A stretch of DNA of 6,988 bases from Sphingobacteriales bacterium (lineage in GTDB: Bacteria; Bacteroidota; Bacteroidia; Chitinophagales; Chitinophagaceae): positions 1-6,988 of the forward strand of contig JAHEZF010000086.1 in NCBI GenBank assembly GCA_023251215.1, given 5' to 3'. A model generated the notes under the pieces. The model was not told the DNA's origin. It did no database searches and saw only the letters and a list, made by a program, of their open reading frames with translations. The position numbers were made by a program, and so were the translations under genes. The stretch's first letter is position 1. Every line of letters begins with the position of its first letter. This document shows, one piece after another, positions 1 to 6,150 of this stretch.

Positions 1-356
1 CAGCAAAGAGTATGTCCTCTTACTCTCAACCCATGCCTTAATGCAAAATCAACTATTGAATCCGCATCTTTCCAGAAATAACGGTTCTCTTCCGGGTGAA
101 TGGGGCCCATCTTCATTGCATTTTCAGGCGTAAGGCTATTAAACTGTTGCAATATCAGTTGTGCTTCATCACCTGAAAGATTGCCTGGCCCAACAGCGAC
201 ACCCATTGGGAAATACTTTTGGTAAAAATCTTTTAATCCTTTACTGCTGTCAATAGTTGACGTTGCAGATTGCTTTTGTGTTTTGTTGAGTGATGAACAC
301 TTTACAAGAGTTAGGAGCAGCGCTGGAAAAAGTATTGCTAAAAAAAATTTGTTCAT
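1..356 (-). CDS. GH10 endo-1,4-beta-xylanase, N-terminal part (cut by left window edge)
   Basis: Codons from ATG at 356 run open to base 1, giving 118 residues plus two bases of the next codon. After a hydrophobic N-terminus (MNKFFLAILFPALLLTLVKC) comes the start of a GH10 barrel: FNSLTPENAMKMGPIHPEEN at about residues 72-91, then DSIVDFA and HGLRVRGHTLCW at the edge. In this family the Glu-Asn-Lys group (E78, N79, K82) and the His of RGHT (H115) line the -1/-2 xylose subsites. The two catalytic glutamates lie further on, outside the window. The enzyme should cut internal beta-1,4 bonds of xylan. Cys20 may be a lipidation site, but Lys at -1 is atypical, so a lipoprotein call is uncertain. 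A second in-frame ATG at 383, one base after the stop codon of the upstream esterase gene, would add nine residues. I prefer 356 because it gives a compact Lys-then-hydrophobic signal. Last visible gene of the presumed operon, 28 bp after the esterase. Confidence 0.93.
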   Translation of the reverse strand, partial: MNKFFLAILFPALLLTLVKCSSLNKTQKQSATSTIDSSKGLKDFYQKYFPMGVAVGPGNLSGDEAQLILQQFNSLTPENAMKMGPIHPEENRYFWKDADSIVDFALRHGLRVRGHTLC

Positions 357-384
357 GATTACAATTGATTTTTCAAAATACATT

Positions 385-1758
385 TTATTGCGTTTTGATA
401 TAATGGCTTGCAAACTGAATAAATGTTGGCCAGTTGGGAACAGGTGTATGCCCCTGTGAATGCTGGCGAAAAGCGATCTCACCATCAATCAAAGTAGTTT
501 CTACTTTTGGAAATTCAGCTATTCCCAGATCTTTTTTTCCAAGAAGTTTATATACAGGTCCGGCTGCAACTCCCGCCATAAACATTCCTCTTGCATCTAC
601 CCATCCATCTCCTTTTTCTCCACTGCTGATGAATACAGGCCGGGGAGCACACATCGCAATCAGTTCGTGTGCATCAACCGGCAGATCACCCCAGTTCAAT
701 GGCCCCGCATACTTTATAAAATTGCCTGCCATCCAGTGATATTCTCCTGAGCCGGCAACATTCTCTACAATTTCTCCGGCATTGCGGCGATGCAATTTTG
801 CACCACCTTCTCCGGAAGAGCTGATGAAAGCAATTGCAAAACGTGAATCGTACGCCATTGTTACCAGCGTTGCTTTGCCATATCTTGAATGACCTTCAAT
901 GCCTATCTGCTTTGCATCAACGGATTTATCAGTTTCAAAATAATCCATGGCACGGCTTGCCCCCCATGCCCAGGCACGCAATGCACCCCAATCATCCGGT
1001 TTTCGCCGTTGTCCTTTATTCATCAATCCGATGATACCTTGAGTAAGCCCGGCTCCATTATCTGCCTGGATACTGTTAGGAGAAATGATTGCATAACCCC
1101 AACCTGTTGCTAAAACCTGTTGTTGCCATGTAGGTCCTGCAGGCGCAGGTGGTTGCGTAGTTCTATTGCTCGTATCACGTGGAGGAAATCTGAATCCCGG
1201 AGGAAAAATAAATCCGAATTCCATTATTACAGGAACATGGCCTTTAGCATTTGCCGGAGTAGTTAATGTCAGATCAATATTAACTGTGATGGAAGGATAA
1301 GATGAATTGTCAACATGCCCCGCTAATTTTTTTACGGTGATGGGAAAATCTCCATTCATAGTATCAGTAGTGCTCAGTATTTCCCAGGTTACTTTGGGTG
1401 TATTCTTAGGGACTCTTCCATAAATTTCCCTGTCGAAATCTTCCACAATTTCAGGATGGCGTTTTTTCCACCACATTTTAGCAGTTGTAACTTTTTTCCC
1501 ATTCTTTAATGTGAGCGGATCAGGCAGATTAGGATAAGGATTAGCCTTTGACTCATCATAGTTGGCAGCATTGGGAGCATTGGGATTATTTCCATTTGCT
1601 CCCTGCCGAATGGAATCAATATGCAGCAAATCCATCATTGCCTTATGATCTTGTTCGCTCAGTTTTCTAAGGCTGTCCTGCGCCTGCCTTGATGGTTGGG
1701 TATAAGAATGCAAAGCAATCATCATTGCAATAAAGAGAAATTCAATTATTTTTTTCAT
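385..1758 (-). CDS. Secreted CE15 glucuronoyl (methyl)esterase
   Basis: 457 residues with a Sec-type signal (MKKIIEFLFIAMMIALHSYT), so periplasmic or exported. The alpha/beta-hydrolase core has CE15 hallmarks: DDWGALRAWAWGASRAMDY (255-273), then the nucleophile elbow GIEGHSRYGKA with Ser291, whose following Arg and Lys belong to the family's G-x-S-R-x-G-K motif. SSGEGGA supplies Glu317 at the usual acid position, EKGDGW supplies Asp384 at the alternative acid position used by some bacterial members, and SQGHTPVPNW supplies the catalytic His437. CE15 enzymes hydrolyse esters between (4-O-methyl)glucuronic acid side chains of xylan and lignin alcohols. The length fits bacterial single-domain members. 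A Pro/Asn-rich stretch at residues 52-81 and a Pro-rich loop at 186-208 look like linker or surface insertions. Placement directly ahead of a GH10 xylanase supports a glucuronoxylan role. A general acetyl-xylan esterase is less likely given the SRxGK motif. Confidence 0.92.
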   Translation of the reverse strand: MKKIIEFLFIAMMIALHSYTQPSRQAQDSLRKLSEQDHKAMMDLLHIDSIRQGANGNNPNAPNAANYDESKANPYPNLPDPLTLKNGKKVTTAKMWWKKRHPEIVEDFDREIYGRVPKNTPKVTWEILSTTDTMNGDFPITVKKLAGHVDNSSYPSITVNIDLTLTTPANAKGHVPVIMEFGFIFPPGFRFPPRDTSNRTTQPPAPAGPTWQQQVLATGWGYAIISPNSIQADNGAGLTQGIIGLMNKGQRRKPDDWGALRAWAWGASRAMDYFETDKSVDAKQIGIEGHSRYGKATLVTMAYDSRFAIAFISSSGEGGAKLHRRNAGEIVENVAGSGEYHWMAGNFIKYAGPLNWGDLPVDAHELIAMCAPRPVFISSGEKGDGWVDARGMFMAGVAAGPVYKLLGKKDLGIAEFPKVETTLIDGEIAFRQHSQGHTPVPNWPTFIQFASHYIKTQ

Positions 1759-1844
1759 AGTATATTATTTATGTTATGGAAATTAAATGGTTAAAAATTT
1801 ATTAATAATAGCCACTGTAAAAAATATAGTGATGACTCTTTTCA

Positions 1845-3272
1845 TTATTTATTCTTTAATGCTAATTCTAATGCTTTAGTAGTGGTATAATACTTAGCCA
1901 GCATATTTGGTACTTCCCATTCAGGGATATTATGTTTATTGAGATATTCTAAAAAATTTTGTGTGACTCTGTAAAAATGTGCCTCATGTCCTTCTTTATA
2001 TTTATCAGGAATTATCACTTTCCATCTATATATGAACATCATTCCCTTTCCTATCCCAGTAATTTTTTTTAATCCCACACCAGGATATTTTGCCTGTATT
2101 TTTTTTATTTGTTCCATCAAAGCCTTTTCGTAAGCCATATCAGTATATATCGGATATACCGGCTCAATATATAAAGCGGGTTTGAATTGCTGCTCAGCCT
2201 GCTGACGAATAACAAGGTTAGCTGCAGTTCCTCTCATTAAAGAATAATGCGTATCGTTTCCACTGGTTGTCTGATAATCCCAGCGCACAGATACTTTTGC
2301 ATGAACACCGCGCAATTGATAATTGATCTCACCGTTAGAATAAGCCTGCAGTGTTGTATCACTCACTACATTTTTTGCCAGGTAAGATGGAAAGCTATCC
2401 AGTTTAGTGATCGTTTTGAATTGAGTAAGACTCATATTGGTCGGCCATCTCTTTGCAGCCATTACATTAATGTCTTTTGTATAATCAAGACTTTGTTCGG
2501 GAAAACACTCCCATTGAACCAAGTCTACCAAATGAGTTGTGACATCCACAATGCCTTGTCCCTGCTGCGATTCATCCATAAACCATCCCGGCCGTACGAC
2601 CACATTGCCGGATATATATTTATAAAAGTTGTGTCCGCTTTCCATTACCACAGCCGGGTTATCTGCAGTTCCTTTTTCCAATGTTCCGAATATCTCCGGT
2701 ATCATGGATAATTCACGTTGCAGGATCGTTGTTATTTCAAAACGCTCTGTCATGATATCATAGAGCAACAGGTTCTTCTGCTTTGCTGTTTCAAATGCTT
2801 TCTTCAACAGTTCAAAATTTTCACTGTTAATAGCCATCGGCTTATCTGCAAAAACATTGAATCCTGCTTCCAATGATTTTAGAATGTATTCTGCTTTCTT
2901 TTGATTGTTTCCTGCCAGCACTACCACGTTCCCTTTCTTTTCGAACAGCATTTTTTCAAAATAATCATTGCCGGTATATACTTCCTCCTTCCAGTGTGTC
3001 GGGTTATCTGTTCTTGTATTAAAGGCATTGATCCTGTTGAGATGTAATTGCAGGTCATTTCCGGCAGGTGCATACACATGTACGACGGAATCCACAGCAT
3101 CATACATTGATTTTTGTACAAGGGCGGCATGAAAATGGCCGGGGTCGAAAGTGATGAAGTGTACCCTCTTAGTATTTTCTTTCGACTCTGATGAGGATTG
3201 ATTGCATGAAACTGCCAACACCATCAGTCCGACAAAAAGAAATTCGCTGATTGTCAAAAAGTTTTTATTCAT
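1845..3272 (-). CDS. Predicted lipoprotein oxidoreductase, Gfo/Idh/MocA-like with Oxidoreduct_C-type C-terminal region
   Basis: 475 residues. The N-terminus is hydrophobic and ends in LAVSC, a plausible lipobox with Cys23, followed by a Ser/Glu-rich linker, so it is probably a Sec-exported, membrane-anchored lipoprotein. The Rossmann-like half begins at RVHFITFDPGHFHAALVQ (36-53). Where classical family members have GxGxxG, this one has FDPGHFHAA. It keeps the later landmarks: FADKPMAI (141-148, Lys144, the equivalent of the EKP motif) and GQGIVDVTTHLVDLVQW (238-254, His247 and Asp250). The C-terminal 200 residues, with KGMMFIYRWKVIIPDKYKEG and HIPEWEVPNMLAKYY-like text, match what I recall of proteins labelled 'putative oxidoreductase C-terminal domain' (Oxidoreduct_C). 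The substrate is unknown; related exported proteins occur in glycan loci of Bacteroidota. Its ATG lies 3 bp after the stop of the Tat-exported oxidoreductase, so the two are probably translationally coupled and may work together. The altered loop leaves open whether it binds NAD(P) normally. Confidence 0.85.
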   Translation of the reverse strand: MNKNFLTISEFLFVGLMVLAVSCNQSSSESKENTKRVHFITFDPGHFHAALVQKSMYDAVDSVVHVYAPAGNDLQLHLNRINAFNTRTDNPTHWKEEVYTGNDYFEKMLFEKKGNVVVLAGNNQKKAEYILKSLEAGFNVFADKPMAINSENFELLKKAFETAKQKNLLLYDIMTERFEITTILQRELSMIPEIFGTLEKGTADNPAVVMESGHNFYKYISGNVVVRPGWFMDESQQGQGIVDVTTHLVDLVQWECFPEQSLDYTKDINVMAAKRWPTNMSLTQFKTITKLDSFPSYLAKNVVSDTTLQAYSNGEINYQLRGVHAKVSVRWDYQTTSGNDTHYSLMRGTAANLVIRQQAEQQFKPALYIEPVYPIYTDMAYEKALMEQIKKIQAKYPGVGLKKITGIGKGMMFIYRWKVIIPDKYKEGHEAHFYRVTQNFLEYLNKHNIPEWEVPNMLAKYYTTTKALELALKNK

Positions 3273-3275
3273 ATA

Positions 3276-4781
3276 CTAAAAATCATATTTCTTGCGACGC
3301 GGACGTGACAACATAGCTATAGCTTCCTTGTCGTTATTTTTAAAAATTTCCTTTTCCGGGTCCCAGTAAATTTTTCTTTTCAACTTCATTGCTATTTGAT
3401 GAAGAAGACAAGTGCTGCAGGAACGATGGCCGATCTCAATCGGAGCCACCGGTTCTTTTCTTGATTTGATGCAATCCAGCCAGTTGGCATGTTGCTCTGA
3501 ACTTTCATACAAATGAATTTCATTCGGGCCGATCACCGATTGAAGGATCTTTGGGTTGCTCGCATCAATTGGTTTGACACCATCCTTATCAGCTACAGGA
3601 TCACTGTCGGTAACTTTATAATTACCGCGGGTCACCCAGATCCATCCTTCTGTACCGATGAACTTCACTCCATTTGGCAATTCATTGGAAACGATCATGT
3701 GCACACCATTTGCATATAACGCTTCTGTTCTGAATATACCGTGCACATCCCAAAGACCTTTATAATCCGGATCGTCAGTTGGAAACGCAGCTTTGCCCCA
3801 CACTTCGATCGGGCCGCTATATTCAGTGTCCATTGCCCAATGTGCCGTATCAATATGATGAGCTCCCCATCCGGTGATCATACCAGCGCCGAATTGTTCG
3901 CAGCGCAACCATCCCGGCCTGCTGAGAATTCCCTGCGTTGAAGCATCCTGTGAATGAACCCTGTCTTCAGTGTAATATACTTCCGGAGTAGCGCCTAACC
4001 ACGCATCATAGTTTAAAGTATCGGGAACAGACATTTTAATTGTGTTGCCGCCACCCGGATCGCCGGGAAGACCCACCTCAACAGTTTTAAGTTGTCCGAT
4101 GCGTCCATTGCGTACCAGTTCACATGCTTTTTTAAATTGAGGCCATGGATCTATTGAACGCTGCTGACTTCCCATCTGCAATATTCGTCTGCTCTTTTTT
4201 ACAGCATCACTCAGAATTCTTCCTTCTTCAATGGTTAATGATGCAGGCTTCTGAAGATAAACATCCTTGCCTGCATTCACAGCATGAACGCCAACAATGG
4301 AATGCTGATGATCCGGCAAACTGATATGTACTGCATCTATGTCTTTATTTCCAAGCAATTCTTTGTAATCGTAATACACTTTTATATCCCAATCTCCTTT
4401 GAGTCCGCCATTAACATTAGCGGCTTTTACATAATTACTCCTTACGAAAGCCGGTCCGGCATCCGCTCTTTTTTTATCCAGATCACAAACTGCGATGATC
4501 CTTGCACCTGCATAGCGAGCAATACAAGTCATATCATGTATGGTCGAAATGCGACCACAACCGATGGATGCTACATTGATAAGATTGCCCGGTGCGTTTT
4601 TTCCAAATACACTGGCAGGAACAATAGATGGAAAACTCATGGCAATAGAGGTGCCTACTGCTGTTTTTACCGTGTCGCTGAGAAATTCTCTGCGGCTGAT
4701 GGTTGATTGTTTACCCCCAACCCCCTTCGGCCGCCATAGGCTTGCCGAAGGCGCTGCTGAAGAACAGTCTTTCTTTTTCAT
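3276..4781 (-). CDS. Tat-exported Gfo/Idh/MocA family oxidoreductase
   Basis: 501 residues. A twin-arginine signal is clear: ISRREFLSDTVKTAVG at 28-43 with Arg30-Arg31, then a weak hydrophobic stretch up to about residue 59. The Rossmann domain follows: NVASIGCGRIST (69-80) as the dinucleotide loop, AVCDLDKKRA (97-106) whose Asp100 would contact the cofactor ribose, DAVHISLPDHQH (149-160), and VYLQKPASL (174-182) with Lys178 of the EKP-type motif. In the C-terminal half, GAGMITGWGAHHIDTAHWAM (298-317) carries His308 and Asp311 at the positions of the family's H-x-x-D signature. Members oxidise, reduce or otherwise rearrange sugars with a bound NAD(P). Export by Tat fits folding with cofactor in the cytoplasm, as known for Zymomonas glucose-fructose oxidoreductase. 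The start is forced: an in-frame TAA lies four codons upstream of ATG 4781, and no ATG, GTG or TTG codon occurs in frame before the RR motif. The first 27 residues are unusual and partly come from a repeat element (see 4713-4753). Substrate unknown. Confidence 0.9.
   Translation of the reverse strand: MKKKDCSSAAPSASLWRPKGVGGKQSTISRREFLSDTVKTAVGTSIAMSFPSIVPASVFGKNAPGNLINVASIGCGRISTIHDMTCIARYAGARIIAVCDLDKKRADAGPAFVRSNYVKAANVNGGLKGDWDIKVYYDYKELLGNKDIDAVHISLPDHQHSIVGVHAVNAGKDVYLQKPASLTIEEGRILSDAVKKSRRILQMGSQQRSIDPWPQFKKACELVRNGRIGQLKTVEVGLPGDPGGGNTIKMSVPDTLNYDAWLGATPEVYYTEDRVHSQDASTQGILSRPGWLRCEQFGAGMITGWGAHHIDTAHWAMDTEYSGPIEVWGKAAFPTDDPDYKGLWDVHGIFRTEALYANGVHMIVSNELPNGVKFIGTEGWIWVTRGNYKVTDSDPVADKDGVKPIDASNPKILQSVIGPNEIHLYESSEQHANWLDCIKSRKEPVAPIEIGHRSCSTCLLHQIAMKLKRKIYWDPEKEIFKNNDKEAIAMLSRPRRKKYDF
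4713..4753. repeat. GC-rich palindromic element inside a coding region
   Basis: On the plus strand a run ACCCCCAACCCCC is followed by an 8-bp perfect inverted repeat, CCTTCGGC (4724-4731) and GCCGAAGG (4744-4751). The 12-bp loop itself contains GCC-ATA-GGC (4733-4741). The GC content and G/C runs contrast with the AT-rich surroundings. From memory, CCCCCAACCCCC-type motifs recur between genes in Bacteroidota genomes, so I infer a dispersed repeat, but only one copy is visible here. It encodes residues 10-23 of the Tat-exported oxidoreductase (reading PSASLWRPKGVGG), which have no counterpart in usual Tat signals. It could also form a hairpin in the 5' end of that coding sequence and affect translation. 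Confidence 0.6.
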
Positions 4782-4817
4782 ATTTGATATTTATGTCTGT
4801 TAAACAATATTTTTTTA

Positions 4818-4900
4818 GAACATGGATTGGACGGATGAAACGGATCTTCACTGATTTTATCTTATCCGTGTAATCCGTATAATCTCTGTCATCCGTGTTC
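4818..4900. repeat. 83-bp imperfect palindrome of CGGAT/ATCCG units
   Basis: The ends are inverted repeats: GAACATGGAT (4818-4827) against ATCCGTGTTC (4891-4900), 9 of 10 bases pairing. Inside is a second pair, ACGGATGAAACGGAT (4831-4845) against ATCCGTGTAATCCGT (4864-4878), 13 of 15 pairing around an 18-base loop. The unit CGGAT or its complement occurs at least five times. It fills most of the 119-bp gap between the DUF6807 gene and the Tat oxidoreductase gene and begins at the base after the DUF6807 TAG stop. It resembles dispersed intergenic ATCCGTGTAATCCGTG-type repeats I recall from Bacteroidota and other phyla. In RNA it would form a strong hairpin, but no U-run follows it directly, so it is not a classical terminator. 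It could stabilise or attenuate the operon transcript. Confidence 0.75.
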
Positions 4901-6139
4901 CTATTTTACGATCTTGACATTTGGTGGCTCCGCAAAATATTGCCATGCACTCTCCGCTTTGGCCGCATCAAACTTTCCATTGAATACAACCAACCTGTAT
5001 TTTAACACATAAGTTTTTCCCGGTTCGAGTATCCAGTCTTTATCTTTTGTCGGGGCGAAATTGGCAAACATGTCACCACGGCCATTTGTATTCAATGTCC
5101 ATATCCGTAAAGGCTCCGGGTGATTGTAGTTAGCAGGATAGGATAACATAATGGCGCCACCGGAATCATTACCGGGCAAAGCTCCCTGCACCATGCACCA
5201 TTTTGCTTTGGAACCATCCGTATCTTTCCTCGTCTTTCCTTCCGAAGTAAGCACTTCACAATTCTCGTTATTCCAAAACTCCGTAGTTCGCCAGCCAAAA
5301 CCTGCGTACCGGTAAGCGACAATATGAAAAGGACTTTGCGAAGCACAACTCATTTTAGAAGTAATGTCAACAATGAAGTAATCACTGTTATTTTCCGGTT
5401 TATATACTCTCACTGTTTGCAATTCATTCAGCGCCACTTTCTCGCTGCCATCTTTTTTGAATACCACATGTTCATGCAGCGCTTCGAATTCTGAGAATAC
5501 GGCGCCATTGGTTTGGAAAATGAATCTGGCAAAACGTATTGTTCCTTTTTTACCACCGATATTCCAGAAATCAACGGTATCGTTTTCAAACAAAACATGT
5601 GTCCACGGGTTCCAGATGCCATAATGATGATAGTGATCAGGTGGCTGTATTCTTGTCAATTCCTGTCCATGCGGCGTCCACAGCGGATGGATAAATCCAC
5701 TTCGTTTAAAATTTGAATCAATTCCGGCAGGAGGATAAACTGTTTTAAAATAATAATTCAACAGATTTTTATTACCAGACCTGATCGTTAAAGCACCATC
5801 ATTGGTTTCAACATTTATCTCAGTGAATTTTTGCGGCGCTGCATTGATCAATTGATAAACATGCTTTTTTTGCTTGGTATCTGTTATCTGCCAATACAGT
5901 GTTCTTTGCTCTCCCTGTTTTATCTGGAAGGGAATTGAAGAGTTTGTATCGCCCTGGATTTCTACCAACGATAATGAAGAATCACTAATAAAAGTTATCT
6001 GATCAAGATTTACGCTTACAGGAATGTTTATGCCATTGGCTGATTTAGGCAATTCTACTTCAAACTTGGCAATAGTTTGTGCCGAAGTGATAACTGATGC
6101 AACAGAAATAAATAATACTATCAGGAAGTTTCTTTTCAT
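4901..6139 (-). CDS. Secreted DUF6807 ('PmoA-like') protein
   Basis: 412 residues with a Sec signal (MKRNFLIVLFISVASVITSA, likely cleaved before Gln21). The N-terminal ~110 residues look like a beta-rich domain. The family signature follows: SGFIHPLWTPHGQELTRI (147-164), then QPPDHYHHYGIWNPW (165-179), with His151, His157, His169, His171 and His172 closely grouped. Further conserved-looking stretches are VDFWNIGG (189-196), AYRYAGFGWR (275-284) and a C-terminal LEPGKTYVLKYRLVV (371-385) typical of a final beta-strand pair. Databases often call this family 'methane oxygenase PmoA', a name unsupported by any resemblance to the membrane protein PmoA; there are no membrane helices beyond the signal. 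Function is not established as far as I know. The His/Asp/Glu cluster suggests a metal or sugar site. It lies 11 bp after the GH3 gene and ahead of two oxidoreductases, so a role in processing xylan-derived sugars is inferred from context only. Confidence 0.85.
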   Translation of the reverse strand: MKRNFLIVLFISVASVITSAQTIAKFEVELPKSANGINIPVSVNLDQITFISDSSLSLVEIQGDTNSSIPFQIKQGEQRTLYWQITDTKQKKHVYQLINAAPQKFTEINVETNDGALTIRSGNKNLLNYYFKTVYPPAGIDSNFKRSGFIHPLWTPHGQELTRIQPPDHYHHYGIWNPWTHVLFENDTVDFWNIGGKKGTIRFARFIFQTNGAVFSEFEALHEHVVFKKDGSEKVALNELQTVRVYKPENNSDYFIVDITSKMSCASQSPFHIVAYRYAGFGWRTTEFWNNENCEVLTSEGKTRKDTDGSKAKWCMVQGALPGNDSGGAIMLSYPANYNHPEPLRIWTLNTNGRGDMFANFAPTKDKDWILEPGKTYVLKYRLVVFNGKFDAAKAESAWQYFAEPPNVKIVK

Positions 6140-6150
6140 ATCTGTTATTT

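Noticed and set aside
357..384. Possible Bacteroidota-type promoter (TTTG / TAnnTTTG) before the GH10 gene
   Set aside because: A TATTTTG is present on the minus strand, but it is one base short of the -7 consensus and no TTTG lies at the right spacing. The same search before the other genes also gave nothing convincing.
434..1113. Several plus-strand open frames of 66-101 codons
   Set aside because: They lie opposite the CE15 gene, overlap each other in different frames, and show no recognisable domain or start context; they are antisense shadows.
1813..1831. Small inverted repeat CACTGTA/TATAGTG in the 86-bp gap before the CE15 gene, considered as terminator or operator
   Set aside because: Only four plus two base pairs around a mismatch, A/T-rich, with no U-run after it in the transcribed direction; within chance for such AT-rich DNA.
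2247..2711. Plus-strand open frame of 154 codons
   Set aside because: It is fully antisense to the lipoprotein oxidoreductase, whose minus-strand frame has clear family motifs across the same bases. The composition (many Ile, Cys and His) is typical of an antisense translation.
4284..4803. Plus-strand open frames of 140 and 87 codons over the start of the Tat oxidoreductase
   Set aside because: They are antisense to the Rossmann domain and Tat signal and overlap each other. Neither shows a domain.
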